From the NCBI RefSeq assembly GCF_022965805.1, contig NC_133110.1, positions 30,314,668-30,378,667 on the forward strand: 64,000 nt of DNA, given 5' to 3'. The translations under genes were made by a program, and so were the position numbers. A model generated the notes under the pieces. That model was not told the DNA's origin. It ran no database searches and worked only from the letters and a program-made list of their open reading frames with translations. Origin of the DNA: Primulina eburnea. Lineage: Eukaryota > Streptophyta > Magnoliopsida > Lamiales > Gesneriaceae. The first letter of the stretch is position 1, and the number at the start of each line of letters is the position of its first letter. This document shows, piece by piece, positions 11,772 through 23,623 of this stretch.

Positions 11772-11773
11772 AG

Positions 11774-11785
11774 TGGTATCCGAGC
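11774..11785 (+). promoter_or_regulatory. CoB primer-binding site (variant Met type)
   Basis: TGGTATCCGAGC differs at one base from the TGGTATCAGAGC expected for initiator tRNA-Met. CoA and CoC carry the same variant, so it is a family trait and not decay in one copy. Confidence 0.75.
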
Positions 11786-13472
11786 TATGGTTACGATTTT
11801 GTGTAGCGATGACAAGATATTACATTGAGATCGATTTCTAACCGCATGAGTGTAATTTTTTGCAACCAAAGCCGAGGCTTTTGTGGGGAAATTTCGGGCA
11901 GCTCGGGCTGCCCGAGGGGCTGCCCGAACGCCCCATTTTTTAAAAATAAAAAAAATTTGTTTGCCGGAATCCGGCGACGGAGCTCCGGCGACCGCGATGA
12001 CGACTATGGTTTACAAAAGTGTTTTGGAATATCAAAGTGTCATGGGCCTTGAGTTGTTGGGCCATTGGATAGCTAACATATGTGTGAATTTTAAATAGGC
12101 CAAAATGTTTTTGGTGAAAAATTAGTTTTTTGTGCCCTTAAGTTTAAAATTACAAAATTTGCAAATTCTTCTCATAAAATAAATAATTGAAGTTCGATTA
12201 TAAATAAATTAATTGGAAAGTAGACAAAGGTGTTTGTATACTTTGTTAATTTAGTTTATAATCGTGGCGGTTAGTGATTGGATCAAGATATATAATATTG
12301 GATCAATTAATTATTGTGATAATTAATTGATGGTGTATGATATGTGATATTATGCATGAAAGATAATCAAAAGCCCCAGCCCAATTTGCTAGGTGTATGC
12401 TAGGATATTTTGTGTTGAATAATTGAAATAATTATCAATTTATAAAGTGGGCTTGGTTTATGGCCCGTACCCACCCCATGAGATGTATCCCTATTTGCCA
12501 TGGATATTTATTTGTAAATATTAGTATAGTGGATGATCAAGATTGGAAGATGGTGGCCATGATGATTATGAAGATCAAAGACATGTAAATATTTGAAGCT
12601 TATGTAATAGTTGCATTTGCATCCCGTGCATTTCCCTAGGATTGGACCTAGGCCTACGTTTAGCTCACACGGTCCATTAGTATTGGGGCGATTGATCATC
12701 CTTGTTTGTTTACTGTTATAATATATGCATGATATGTTATAAATAATGAGTATGTGCGTTATTATTATGATAATAACAAAATTGCATGAATCCGACAAAC
12801 ATACGATCAAACATGGCGAGTTTTTAAAATAAAATTAATGATGAGACCTTTCAAAATTAAAAAGCCTCATTTTGAATAAGATTCAAAATTAATATCAAGC
12901 CCGAAAAGGGGAATTATAAATTTGTTTATAATTTCCTTGTCTTCCATCGACAATGGGTGCATGATGAACGCTACCCGTACTCAGGGCTCGGCTCATATTA
13001 TTGGGGGAGCTTTGGGTGCCGGAAAGCTGTGACATCCATTGACATGGTGATGTGAACTTCGTGGAACTCCCATGATTTCGGCTCATATTATTGAGAGAAC
13101 TCATGGTGACCGTCCATTAAGGTTCAATATCGATGGGTTAGGCTTGACACGTAAAGATGAAAGACGTCATATTATTGGGTCCTAATCAAACGTGAGACAA
13201 ACGTTTACGTAGAGGGTTGCATTTTGATGCAATTGGAAACTACCTTTTAGGAATTGTGATTGGCTGATATTATTCGGGATCATAATTCGCTAATTGGACT
13301 TTACGTACCTAATGAGGAAAGGAGTTTCCCGTTTTCACTAGAGGGTAGTGAAAGATGTCAAAACAGTGGGAGCAAATATTTATGAAGTAAAAGTCCAAAC
13401 TTCATATCTTACTAAATATTTTAAAATAGTCATCAACATTTATCTGTTTTTACTTTTCAGTACAAATTGACA
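11786..13472 (+). other. CoB untranslated leader (1.7 kb)
   Basis: It is collinear with the leaders of CoA (reversed) and CoC. A short GGGCAGC/GCTGCCC dyad block lies at 11893-11930. TTTTTACTTTTCAG (a 3' splice-acceptor-like site) ends 12 bases before the gag ATG. A conserved antisense ORF occupies 12508-12810. No sense-strand gene was recognised. Confidence 0.8.
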
Positions 13473-14330
13473 ATGTCTTCGATTCGCAATCCGATATCCG
13501 TAGTACTCGACAAACACATATTAACTGGACCTAATTACCTCACTTGGCTAAGATACCTAAAAATCGTCTTGAATTCATAAAGGGTAGCTTATACACTGAC
13601 TCAGTCGCCCCCCGTTGAGGCTTCGACTGACTGCACTCCTGAGGAATTGCAGGCGTACAAAGAATGGTGTGACCATGACTTGATAGCCATGTGTTATATG
13701 CTGACTTCTATTAATGATGAGCTGCAGAGGCGTTTTGAGGATGCAAAGATTGCTGCTGACATTCATTTGCATCTCAAGGAGCTCTTTGGTGAATAAACAC
13801 GGCTTCTTAGGCATGCTACCGTCAAGGAGCTGATCACTTTGCGCATGCGAGATGTGGCCTCGGTCCATGAGCATGGCCTGAAGTTGATTGGGCTCGTTGG
13901 CATGGATCGATCTTGCTTTCGGAGTTGACCACCGACGTGTTGCTGTTATCATTGCCTAGCTCATTTTATCCTTTTGTGGTGAACTTAAACATGAACAATA
14001 TGGAGCCGACCCTTGAGGAGTTGGTGAATATGCTTGTTACGTTTGAATCAACCATTAAGAAAGAAAAGTTGGTTCTTTATGTGGGTTCTTCATCTGGTAC
14101 GAAGATTGATCCACATGGGAATGGAAAGAAGCGTTCTTTCCAACTTCCCAGAAGAACGTGCCCTTGATGAGGCAATCTCCGAATCCCGTTGAGGCAGCCT
14201 GACCAGTGAAGGCCGACAAGACTGATGATGTATGGCATCACTGCAAGAAGCCTTGACATTGGAGGCGTAACTGCAGGGAATATCTTGCCCAGAAGAGTTC
14301 TGGAAACGGTATGTTCTAAATTGAAGTAAA
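13473..14330 (+). pseudogene. gag: CoB gag remnant
   Basis: It starts ATGTCTTCGATTCGC at 13473, like the other copies. A stop follows within about 35 codons (AATTCATAAAGG), with another where GGTGAATAAACACGG replaces a GAGCAG codon pair. Several frame changes occur near 13900. NLNMNNMEPTLEELVNMLVTFEST (13979-14050) and the zinc-knuckle area near 14230-14280 are recognisable, but the first Cys and spacing of the knuckle are damaged. It cannot give a capsid protein. Confidence 0.85.
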
Positions 14331-16195
14331 CATTTCAATTAACTCTACTTCTTGGGTATTAGATACCGGTTATGGTTTACATCTCTGTAATGATTTATAG
14401 GTGATGGGAAGAAGTAGGAAGCTTAAGAAAGGTGTGACCTTCTAGAGGATGGGCAATGGAGCAAGAGTTGCTGCCAAAGCTATTGGAGATGTTTACTTGC
14501 TTATGAACAATGATTTTAAGTTAATTTTAAGAGATGTTTTGTTTGTACCAGATTTGGTGAAAAACATTGTTTCCATTTCTATGTTGATAAAGATGGATAT
14601 TCTTGTTTATTTAGCAAAGCTGTTTGCAACATTTACAAGAATAGTGGGAGATAACTTAAAATTGAAAGATATTCCACTAAATGTCCATTTAATGGCAGAC
14701 ACCATATGAGATATTGATGGGTAATCCTCCCAAATATTCTTGTCTTAGAATATGGGGGTGCCCTGCTTATGTGAAGCAGATGGTGGGAGATAAATTGGAT
14801 AGTCGATCCATTTTATGTTACTTTGTAGGATATCCAATGAATTCTGTTGGATACTACTTCAATCATCCCCAAGAAACAAAGGTGTTTGTTTCTAGGAATG
14901 TTATCTTTTTGGAAAAGAAATTTCTATTAGATAGAAAAGGCGAGATGATAGAACTCGAAGAGGTTCGAAAGACACCCACAGTTGTAGAACCCACACCCGA
15001 GGAGCCAAGAGAGGAGATACAAGCTCCAAGAAGATCCGAGAGAGTCTCGAGACCACCCATGAGGTTTGGTCTGCTTCTTGAAGAGGGCCATGATGAGCCT
15101 ATCCATGGATGTGATCCAAGGGACCTTCAAGGAAGCATTATCTGATGTCGATTCATCCAAGTGGCTTGAAGCGATGGAATCTGAGATGAATTCCATGCAT
15201 TCGAACCAAGTTTGGAATCTCGTGGATCTACCTGAGGGAATTGTTCCCATAGGGTGTAAATGGATTTGCAAGAGGAAACTTGGGGCAGATGGGAAGGTAT
15301 TGACCTTCAAGGCGCGATTGGTGGCAAAATGATATACTCAAAGATAAGGAGTTGACTTTGAGGAAACCTTTTCACCAGTTGCAATGTTCAAGTCTATAAG
15401 GATATTGCTAGCCATAGCTGCATGGTATGACTATGAGATATGGCAGATGGATGTCAAGACAGCCTTTCTTAATGGGGATATTAAGGAAGAGATTTACATG
15501 TCTCAAACCTGGAGGGTTTACATATATCGGAAGTGAGCATATGGTATGCAAACTTCAAAGATCTATTTATGGTCTAAAGCAGGCATCTAGGAGTTGAAAC
15601 CTCAGATTCGACAATACAATCAAAGAGTTTGGTTTTGATAAGAATACTGAGGAATCCTGTGTGTATAAGAAGGTCAGTGGGAGTGTTGTGACATTCCTGG
15701 TGTTTTATGTTGATGACATTCTAATCATTGGGAATGATGTAGGAATGTTGCAATCAACTAAAATATGGTTAGCAAGTGAGTTCTCGATACAGGTTTTGGG
15801 TGAAGCATCTTTTGTATTGGGAATACAGATCTATAGAGATAGATCAAGAAGATTGCTTGGTCTCACCCAGTCCACATACATTGATACCATCGTGAAGCGG
15901 TTCTCGATGGATGAGTTCAAGAGAGGACATCTACCAATGTGTCATGGCGTGTCCCTATCCAAGTCTATGTCTCCCAAACTGATGCAGAGATAGCGGCGAT
16001 GACAAGCATTCCTTATGCATCTGCGATTGGTAGCATCATGTAAGAGATGATATCTACCCGTCCTGACGTGGATTTCGAACTAATTGTAGTGAGTAGATAT
16101 CAATCGAACCTTGGTCTTCCACATTGGAAAGCTGTGAAAGACATCCTCAAGTAGTTGAGAAGGACCAATAAATTGTTCTTGGTCTATGGGGTGGA
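14331..16195 (+). pseudogene. pol: CoB pol remnant: protease, integrase tail, reverse transcriptase
   Basis: The protease region (SWVLDTGYGLHLCND) is followed by RVAAKAIGDVYLLMNNDF and by LRDVLFVPDLVKNIVSIS. There is then a large deletion: the GAG-pre-integrase H/C motif and the whole integrase core are missing before EILMGNPPKYSCLRIWGCPAY at about 14710. RT follows with VWNLVDLPEGIVPIGCKW, a stop at AAATGA (15328-15333), LVFYVDDILIIGND-like motif near 15700 and YIDTIVKRFSMDEF. The order integrase then RT marks copia. The solo LTR interrupts it after LFLVYG. Confidence 0.88.
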
Positions 16196-16867
16196 TGTGG
16201 GGACCCGGACGCTAATCAAGTTCTAAATCATGTTTGGGACTAATTAATCAATTATAAAACAGGATCTAATTTTTTTTTTTCAAATACAAAGCGGAAACGT
16301 AATGTAATTTACTCAAATTACTTATTAAACATGAACATACAAATCTTGCGTTATCTACAAGAATTCAACTAGGTTCAACTACATATCAGTGCTGAATCCT
16401 ATGTTGCTTCGAAGCCCGGATCTCCATGCTATCTAATCTTCTCTCATCCTCTTCTTGACCCTGATCCAGCCCCACCTGTTGTCATGCACACATACAAAAT
16501 AAGACAACAGCCGGATAACTCCGGTGAGATATAAATATCCCAGTATAAACAATGTAAACATGCAGTCATATAAAAGCATATACGAAAGCATATATAAGAA
16601 GTATTCATAACATGTCTCAAATCAGAAACATAAATTCATATCAAACATTCAATAATCATGAATGGCGTAAACAATGTAAGTCAACATGTCATATCAGACT
16701 CAACTCAACCGACGCGTCGTCTCAGACTCGACTCCACTGACGCGTCGTCTCAGACTCGACTCAACTCTATCCTAGGGATCCCGATGTCTGGATATAGGTA
16801 TTATATCGAATCTCAGTCGATAGGAATGAATCAATCCCTAAACGGCATCGATATAATTAATATCTCC

Positions 16868-17115
16868 AGTGTCTGGGCGAATCAGCCGCAGAATTGACGA
16901 CTCAGTCAATAACCTGACGAATCAGCCAGTAATTAGGCGAATCAGCCAATAATCAGACAACTCAGCCTGTAATTAAGCGAATCGGCTTAAGTTTAGACGA
17001 ATCAGTCAATCACCAGACGAATCAGCCGTGACTAGGCGAATCAGCCTATAATGGACGAATCAGTCAATAACCCGACGAATCAGCCGGTGACTAGGCGAAT
17101 CAGCCCATGACTCAA
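16868..17115 (-). repeat. Short tandem repeats (GACGAATCAGCC-type) in the solo LTR
   Basis: About a dozen degenerate units of about 20 bp, built on GCGAATCAGCC or GACGAATCAGTC plus an AATAA-type linker, run head to tail. A smaller array of GACGCGTCGTCTCAGACTCG lies just before it at about 16695-16765. No coding potential is seen. Confidence 0.8.
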
Positions 17116-17977
17116 CGACTCAGTAATCAATACATACAGTCAGTATCTAAGCAAATCAATCAATGACTAGCGAATTAGCAGTCATTACATGCAGTGGCTA
17201 CAAATCAATAGACTACAATCATCAATCTCATCAATTACAAGAATCAATGTAATAAACTAAGTATGTGATTTAGGGAAACTCGAGTCAAACCTTCCTCGAG
17301 TTGTGCAATCCCAACACAACATTAATTTATACATTTCTTTCTGATACTTTGGCTCTGTCGAAGTCTCGAACTCGAAGCCTGTCAATACTCAATCTGACAA
17401 GAACAATATCCAGGAGTATAATATCAATACACCACTCGAATCAAATCTGTTCTGCTCAATACTCAATCTAATTCAATATGGACGGCATAACGGTATAATC
17501 TCAATATACCCAGCCATATCATATCAGTCAGATATCAATTCTAGTATCTCATAATCAATAACAACTCAATTCTGATATCAAATCGGCTCCAAAACTACTC
17601 TGAAAATCATAACAATTTCATATTCAGTCCGTTTCTTAATCTGACTTCGATTCTATGATGTCTAATATGTCAAGAACAACATATATGAGTTCTATTCAAT
17701 TCTGACAATATCATAATTTCAAAGCATGTCAAAACGTAGCAAAACTTACGTCCAGTTGTAGCCTGTGTTGTTAGGAACACAGTACTGAAGTCGGATTTCA
17801 AATCGAACGGACGGATTTGGCACGATCAAGATTGAAAAATATAAAGAAGCTAAGCTTTTCCCGGAAGCATTTCTCGATTCCCCTTTCTTCATTCTGAGGA
17901 GAAATCGTTTGTCTCTTATATATATATACTTTGCATGTAATTCACACATGGCTTCTCCAGAATTTGCCAAAAACCCA

Positions 17978-18122
17978 CTCGCGCATATGCGCGCTTCATC
18001 TCGCGCATATGCACCAAAGATTCTAGAACTGTAGCCCATATGCGCGCCTTATCTCGCGCATATGCGTGAGGGCTCCTGGACCCCTCGCGCATATGCGCGT
18101 GTTTCTTCGCGCATGTGCGCCG
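17978..18122 (-). repeat. CGCGCATATGCGCG palindrome array in the solo LTR
   Basis: Five or six copies of CTCGCGCATATGCGCG or half-copies lie upstream (in LTR sense) of the TATA run at 17916-17930. A second dyad, GATGTTC/GAACATC, follows at 18135-18180. The position matches the GCACCCGCGGT array of the related GyD LTR, but the motif differs. Confidence 0.85.
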
Positions 18123-18292
18123 GTCATTTCTTTTGAGATGTTCCGCCGAACATCTCGAGATGTTCGGTTGAACATCTTGGCTTATATGGTAACGATGCCC
18201 GACTTCTTCATTCAAGTTCGTATAACCTCATTCGTCACAATCTTGTCAATTAATCAGCATCTGATTACAATGATTAAATCTCGGGCATTACA

Positions 18293-18793
18293 GTGGAGAA
18301 CTGAAATTGGAAGGTTATACCGACTCTAGCTTCCAAAGCGATATCGATGACCCGAAGTCAACCTCTGGGTTCGTATTCATGCTCAATGGTGCTGCTGTCT
18401 CTTGGAAGAGTTCCAAGCAAGACAATACTGCGGATTCCAGCACAGAGGCCAAATACATTGCTACATCAGATGCAGCAAGGGAGGCTGTTTGGATAAGGAA
18501 TTTTGTCTAAGAGTTGGACGTCATTCCTAATGGAGTTGCTCCTGTCCCGGTGTTGTATGACAACACGGGAGCTATAGCTCAAGCAAAGGAGCCCTGGTCT
18601 CATCAGAAGTCCAAACATGTATTGAGAAAGTACCACATCCTCGGAGAGATTGTGGAAAGAGGAAGAAGTGTCTTTCGACACAGTCGGCTCCGCAGATAAT
18701 GTTGCTGATCCACTAGCTAAGCCTTTACCTGGACCATTGTTCGAGATGCATCGCGAATCAATGGGTTTGAAGCATATGGGTAGTTGGCTCTAG
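18293..18793 (+). pseudogene. pol: CoB RNase H and C-terminal end of pol
   Basis: This continues CoB pol after the solo [15 protein letters not shown] (RNase H), [17 protein letters not shown], then a TAA after WIRNFV (about 18508), HQKSKHVLRKYHI and a frameshift near 18665. The end HRESMGLKHMGSWL and TAG (18791-18793) is in a third frame. It is non-functional. Confidence 0.88.
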
Positions 18794-18796
18794 TGC

Positions 18797-18807
18797 AAGG
18801 GGGAGAT
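18797..18807 (+). promoter_or_regulatory. Polypurine tract of CoB
   Basis: AAGGGGGAGAT directly precedes the TGTTAGAGTAGG start of the 3' LTR and follows the pol stop by a few bases. Confidence 0.85.
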
Positions 18808-19668
18808 TGTTAGAGTAGGTGCCCGTCGAGCCAATTGTTGGCCGAGTGTTCACAAAGAAACTCTATGTTTAAGCAATCTTTATTTTAATAACATTTGAAA
18901 TTATTGTTTTGGCAAATCTTTATCTGTATACCCATGCTAGTTGCATAGATAAAGCCCTTGAATATACATATAGCAGAAAGAATATGAGATGCTCATATGA
19001 TGAGTATCATGATACTCATATTTGGAATACTGTATATTCTAAACAGTTCCTAGTCGATTCAGCCGCCGCTAAGAAGGATATAGGCCGCTACAGTTTGAGA
19101 CTATTATCTGCGATGTGAGTACCATGTTTCATTGGTAGGGGACATTGTGATGTCCGAGCATGCAGATAGGTGCTCCTGGTAGAGTGCACTGAACAACCCT
19201 CCATAAAAGGACTTTCCAAGTGGTTCTCACTTATCGAGTGGAAACGTCCTAATTTATGGTTGTCCATCATTAGTCTGTATGACCCGGGACAACATTGAGA
19301 CTCTATGTGCTAGAATTACACTTTGACTTGTTTACCGACTCTCATGGGGTCATTAGGTGGCATGGCTGGGTGTTCTGTCGAAACATATAGGAGTCGATGC
19401 ATTGTAGTCGGGGATTCACCGCTTACCTTCGGGTATGGATATCCTATGTGTTCTCATGTGTATGTAGGTTGAAATCTCTGATCAGAGTATGGTGGTAATT
19501 ATGAAAGGGGTTTCATAGATTACACCATCGATGCAACTACGACATGACACATAGTATCGATTCATTGACACCTCTCGATAAACCAATGGTTGTCGAATCG
19601 GTCGGGATATATGAGTTGAAGGGACCGTACTGTACGCTAACCATAATTGAATGGTTCTTGCAGGCACT
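18808..19668 (+). repeat. CoB 3' LTR, first 0.86 kb
   Basis: It starts TGTTAGAGTAGG and matches 19669-20528 of the CoC LTR. It stops at GCAGGCACT, where the CoC TGTTAG begins. In an uninterrupted LTR the next bases are ATCATTTGATACC (20527 onward). The rest of this LTR should lie to the right of the window. Confidence 0.88.
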
Positions 19669-21813
19669 TGTTAGAGTAGGTGCCCGTCGAGCCAAGTGTT
19701 GGCCGAGTGTTCACAATGAAACCCTATGTATAAACGATCTTTATTTTGATAATATTTGAAATTATTATTTTGGCACTTCTTTATCTGTATACCCATGCTA
19801 GTTGCATAGATAAAGTCCTTGAATATACAAATAGTAGAAAGAATATGAGATGCTCATATGATGAGTATCATGAAACTGATATTTGGAATACTGTATATTC
19901 TAAACAGTTCCTAGTCGATTCGGCCGCCGCTAAGAAGGATATAGGCCGCTCGAGTTAGAGACTAGTATCTGCAATGTGATTACATGTTTCATTGGTAGGA
20001 GACATTGTGATGTCCGATCATGCAGATAGTTGCTCCTGGTAGAGTGCACTGAACAACCCTCCATAAAGGACTTTCCAAGTGGTTCTCACTTATCGAGTGG
20101 AAAGGTCCTAGTTTATGGTTGTACACCATTAGTCCTTATGACCCGGGACAACATTGAGACTCTATGTGCTAGAATTACACTTTGGCTTGTTTACCGACTC
20201 TCATGGGGTCATCAGGTGGCAAGGTTGGGTGTTCTGTCGAAACATATAGGAGTCGATGCATTGTAGTCGGGGAATCACCGCTTACCTTCGGGTATGGATA
20301 TCCTATGTGTTCTCATGTGTATATAGATTGAAATCTCTGATCAGAATATGGTGGTAATTATGAAAGGGGTTTCATAGATTACACCATCGATGCAACTACG
20401 ACATTACACATAGTATCGATTCATTGACAACTCTTGATAAACCAATGGTTGTCGAATCGGTCGGGATATATGAGTTGAAGGGACCGTACTGTACGCTAAC
20501 CATAATTGAATGGTTCTTGCAGGCACTATCATTTGATACCTAGGGAATCATGTAAGCGATGTTGCTAGGCGTTTAACATGGTTGGTTGGGTACTATCAGA
20601 CTTGAGTTCTGACGTTGTTGTTATCAAGGGGTTGATAAGTAAGAATGGAGCAATTGGGGTATGCTCATATAAGGACATGTTTAGTCCGAATCACATGGAG
20701 ATGTGAACCCACGGCTAGTTGTATCAATGAACCATTGAGGGCCACACAAGTGCTGGCTTTCTAGATCCCGTTGAGAAGTAAATTTAGTTCAATGTGTTGA
20801 ACGGCTTATAAAGGAGTTTATAAGCGTAAGGAAAATTAGAAGTATGACTTCTATAAAGGAGAAACTAGTTCAATGTGTTGAACGACTTATAAATGAGTTT
20901 ATAAGTGTAAGGAGAAATAGAAGTATGACTTCTATGAGAGAAATGTAAATTTTAATTTATGGAAGTGTTCCTAAATTAAAAGTTGGCCAAGTGAATAATG
21001 TATTTGAAAATTGTGATTTTCATAAACATTATTATGGACTAAATTAAATTAATTCAAGTGTTGAATTAATTAAACACTAGTGGACCTAGTAGAGCCCAAA
21101 TAATCAAATTAATTCAAGTGTTGAATTAATTAAATTATATTGAGTCTTGTAGAGCTCAATTTAAATAAATTATTTAACTAGTGGGACTTGGGTAAATTCA
21201 AGTAATGTTTAATTAGCCTCAAATATGTTTGAGATAATTAAATTTAGTCCATGGTTTTTAATTTGTTAAAAACCATATAATATATGCATGCATGGGAGGT
21301 GAAGGGTTGGAGACAACTTTTGCAACTATCAAGGCTTGGCATGCTACTTTTGTCTATACTTTTTGCAAGACCAAGACAAGTCTCCCTTCCCCCATTTACC
21401 ACATGCAATGGCCGAAATATACACACACAATCTCTCCAAGTTTTCTCTCAATTTTCTTCTTCAAGTGTTGAGGAATGAAAAATACTTCTCTTTGAAAAAT
21501 GCTCTAATTTTTCTAGTGCAAAATTAGAGTGGCTCTAGCTAGTTGGTGGTGGGCTTAATATTTGAGCAAGGTGGGCTCAAAGGAAGCTTGAAGATTGTCT
21601 TGCCATTGAAGAGCTTAGTTGTATATCAACTAAGTTGGAGCCATCATCAATCTTTTAAGATTGATAGGTACATTTCTAAACACACTATGAATGTCATCTT
21701 TGTGTTTTATTGTATTTGCTACACAAAGAACATGGTGGCCGAAATTTCTTGTGTAAAATTCGATTTTTTGAACTTCCATTGCGCTTCAGGTCACCGTAAC
21801 TGATCCCCTTTCA
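19669..21813 (+). repeat. CoC 5' LTR (2145 bp)
   Basis: It starts TGTTAGAGTAGG and ends GATCCCCTTTCA. It contains two about 80-bp tandem units (20786-20865, 20866-20945; TTCAATGTGTTGAAC to AAGTATGACTTCTAT). A repeated TTAATTCAAGTGTTGAATTAA palindrome lies around 21050-21130. A 3'-terminal arm TTGTATTTGCTACACAAA (21712-21729) pairs with a leader segment. Confidence 0.9.
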
Positions 21814-21815
21814 AG

Positions 21816-21827
21816 TGGTATCCGAGC
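21816..21827 (+). promoter_or_regulatory. CoC primer-binding site (variant Met type)
   Basis: TGGTATCCGAGC lies 2 bases after the LTR end. It sits in the loop of a possible hairpin whose arms are 21712-21729 and 21839-21858. Confidence 0.78.
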
Positions 21828-23623
21828 TATGGTTACGATTTTGTGTAGCAACTACAAGATATTATATTGAGATCTATTTCTAACCGCATTAGTGTAATTT
21901 TTGCAACCAAAAACCGAGGCATTTTGTGGGGTGTTTCGGGCAGCATGTTGATGCCCGTTTCGGGCAGCTCGGGCTGCCCGAGGGGCTGCCCATTTCGGGC
22001 AGCTAGGGCAGCCTGAGGGGCTGCCCGATCAGCCCTTGTATTTAAAATTAAAAAAAAAATTTGTTGCCGGAATCCGGCGACGGAGCTCCGGCGACGGCGA
22101 TGACGACTAGGGTTTCCAAAAGTGTTTTGGATTATCAAAATGTCATGGGCCTTGAGTTGTTGGGCCATTGGATGGCTAACATAATTGTGAATTTTAAATG
22201 GGCCAAAATGTTTTTGGTGAAAAATAAGTTTTTGGGCCCTTAAGTTTAAAATTACAAAAGTTGCAAACACTTTCTCATGAAATAAATATTTTAAGTTGGA
22301 CTTTAAATATTTATAGTAAATGGTGATTTACAAGAAATTCGGTTATAAATAAATTAATTTGAAAGTAGACAAAGGTGTTTGTATACTTTGTTAATTTAGT
22401 TTATAATCGTGGCGGTTAGTGATTGGATCAAGATATATAATATTGGATCAATTAATTATTGTGATAATTAATTGATGGTGTATGATATGTGATATTATGC
22501 ATGAAGGATTATCAAAAGCACAAGCCCAATTTGCTAGGTGTATGCTAGGATATTTTGTGTTGAATGATTGTAATAATTATCAAATTTAAAGTGGGCTTGG
22601 TTTATGGCCCGTTCCCACCCCATGAGATGTATCCCTATTTGCCATTGATATTTATTTGTAAATATTAGTATAGTGGATGATCAAGATTGGAAGATGGTGG
22701 CCATGATGATTATGAAGATCGAAGACATGTAAATATTGGAAGCTAATGTAATAGTTGCATTTGCATCCCATGCATTTCCCTAGGATTGGACCTAGGCCCG
22801 TGTTTAGCTCACACGGTCCGTTAGTATTGGGGCGATTGATCATCCTTGTTTTGTTTACTATTTATAATATATGCATGATATGTTATAAATAATGAGTATG
22901 TGCGTTATTATTATGATATTAACAAAGTTGCATGAATCCGGCAAACATACGATCAAACATGGCGAGCTTTTAAAATAAAAATTAATGATAAGACCTTTCA
23001 AAATTAAAAAAAAAACCCATCATTTTGAATAAGATTCAAAATTAATATCAAGCCCGAAAAGGGGAATTATAAATTTGTTTATAATTTCCATGTCTTCCAT
23101 CGACAATGGGTGCATGATGAACGCTACCCGTATTCGGGGCTCGGCTCATATTATTGGGGGAGCTTTGGGTGCCGGAAAGCTGTGACATCCATTGACATAG
23201 TGATGTGAACTACATGGAACTCCCATGATTTTGGCTCATATTATTGAGGGAACTCATGGCGACCGTCCATTAAGGTTCAACATCGATGGGTAAGGCTTGA
23301 CACGTGAAGATGAACGACGTCATATTATTGGGTCCTAATCAAACGTGAGACAAAAGTTCACGTAGAGGGTTGCATTATGATGCAATTGGAAACTACCTTT
23401 TAGGAATTGTGATTGGCTGATATTATTTGGGATCATAATTCGCTAATTGGACCTTACATACCTACTGAGGAAAGGAGTTTCCCGTTTTCACTAGAGGGTA
23501 GTGAAAGATGTCAAAACAGTGGGAGTAAACATTTATAAAGTTAAAGTCCATACTTTATATCTTACTAAATATTTTAAAATAGTCATTAACATTTATCTGT
23601 TTACTTTTCAGTACTATTTGACA
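21828..23623 (+). other. CoC untranslated leader (1.8 kb)
   Basis: This unusually long leader has GGGCAGC/GCTGCCC dyads (21946-22036) and a conserved minus-strand 63-codon ORF (22652-22843). TGTTTACTTTTCAG ends 12 bases before the gag ATG and resembles a 3' splice site. I see no sense gene. Confidence 0.8.

Larger units (their letters stand above)
16196..18292 (-). mobile_element. Solo LTR of a Ty3/gypsy relative of GyD (2097 bp)
   Basis: On the minus strand it begins TGTAATGCCCGAGA (18292) and ends GGGTCCCCACA (16196). A perfect 5-bp duplication GTGGA flanks it (16191-16195, 18293-18297) and removing it restores the CoB RNase H frame around [11 protein letters not shown]. No internal region or second LTR remains, so it arose by LTR-LTR recombination. 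The ends and an inner block (ACCGGAGTTATCCGGCTGTT in sense) match GyD/GyG LTRs. TATA-like TATATATATATAAG lies at 17916-17930. Confidence 0.93.
11052..19668 (+). mobile_element. CoB: decayed copia retrotransposon, split by a solo LTR and by CoC
   Basis: Truncated 5' LTR (11052-11771), primer site, leader, gag and pol remnants (13473-16195 and 18293-18793), polypurine tract and the start of the 3' LTR (18808-19668), where CoC begins. A solo LTR occupies 16196-18292. Gag and pol carry many stops and frameshifts, and most of the integrase is deleted, so this is the most decayed copia copy here. Confidence 0.88.
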
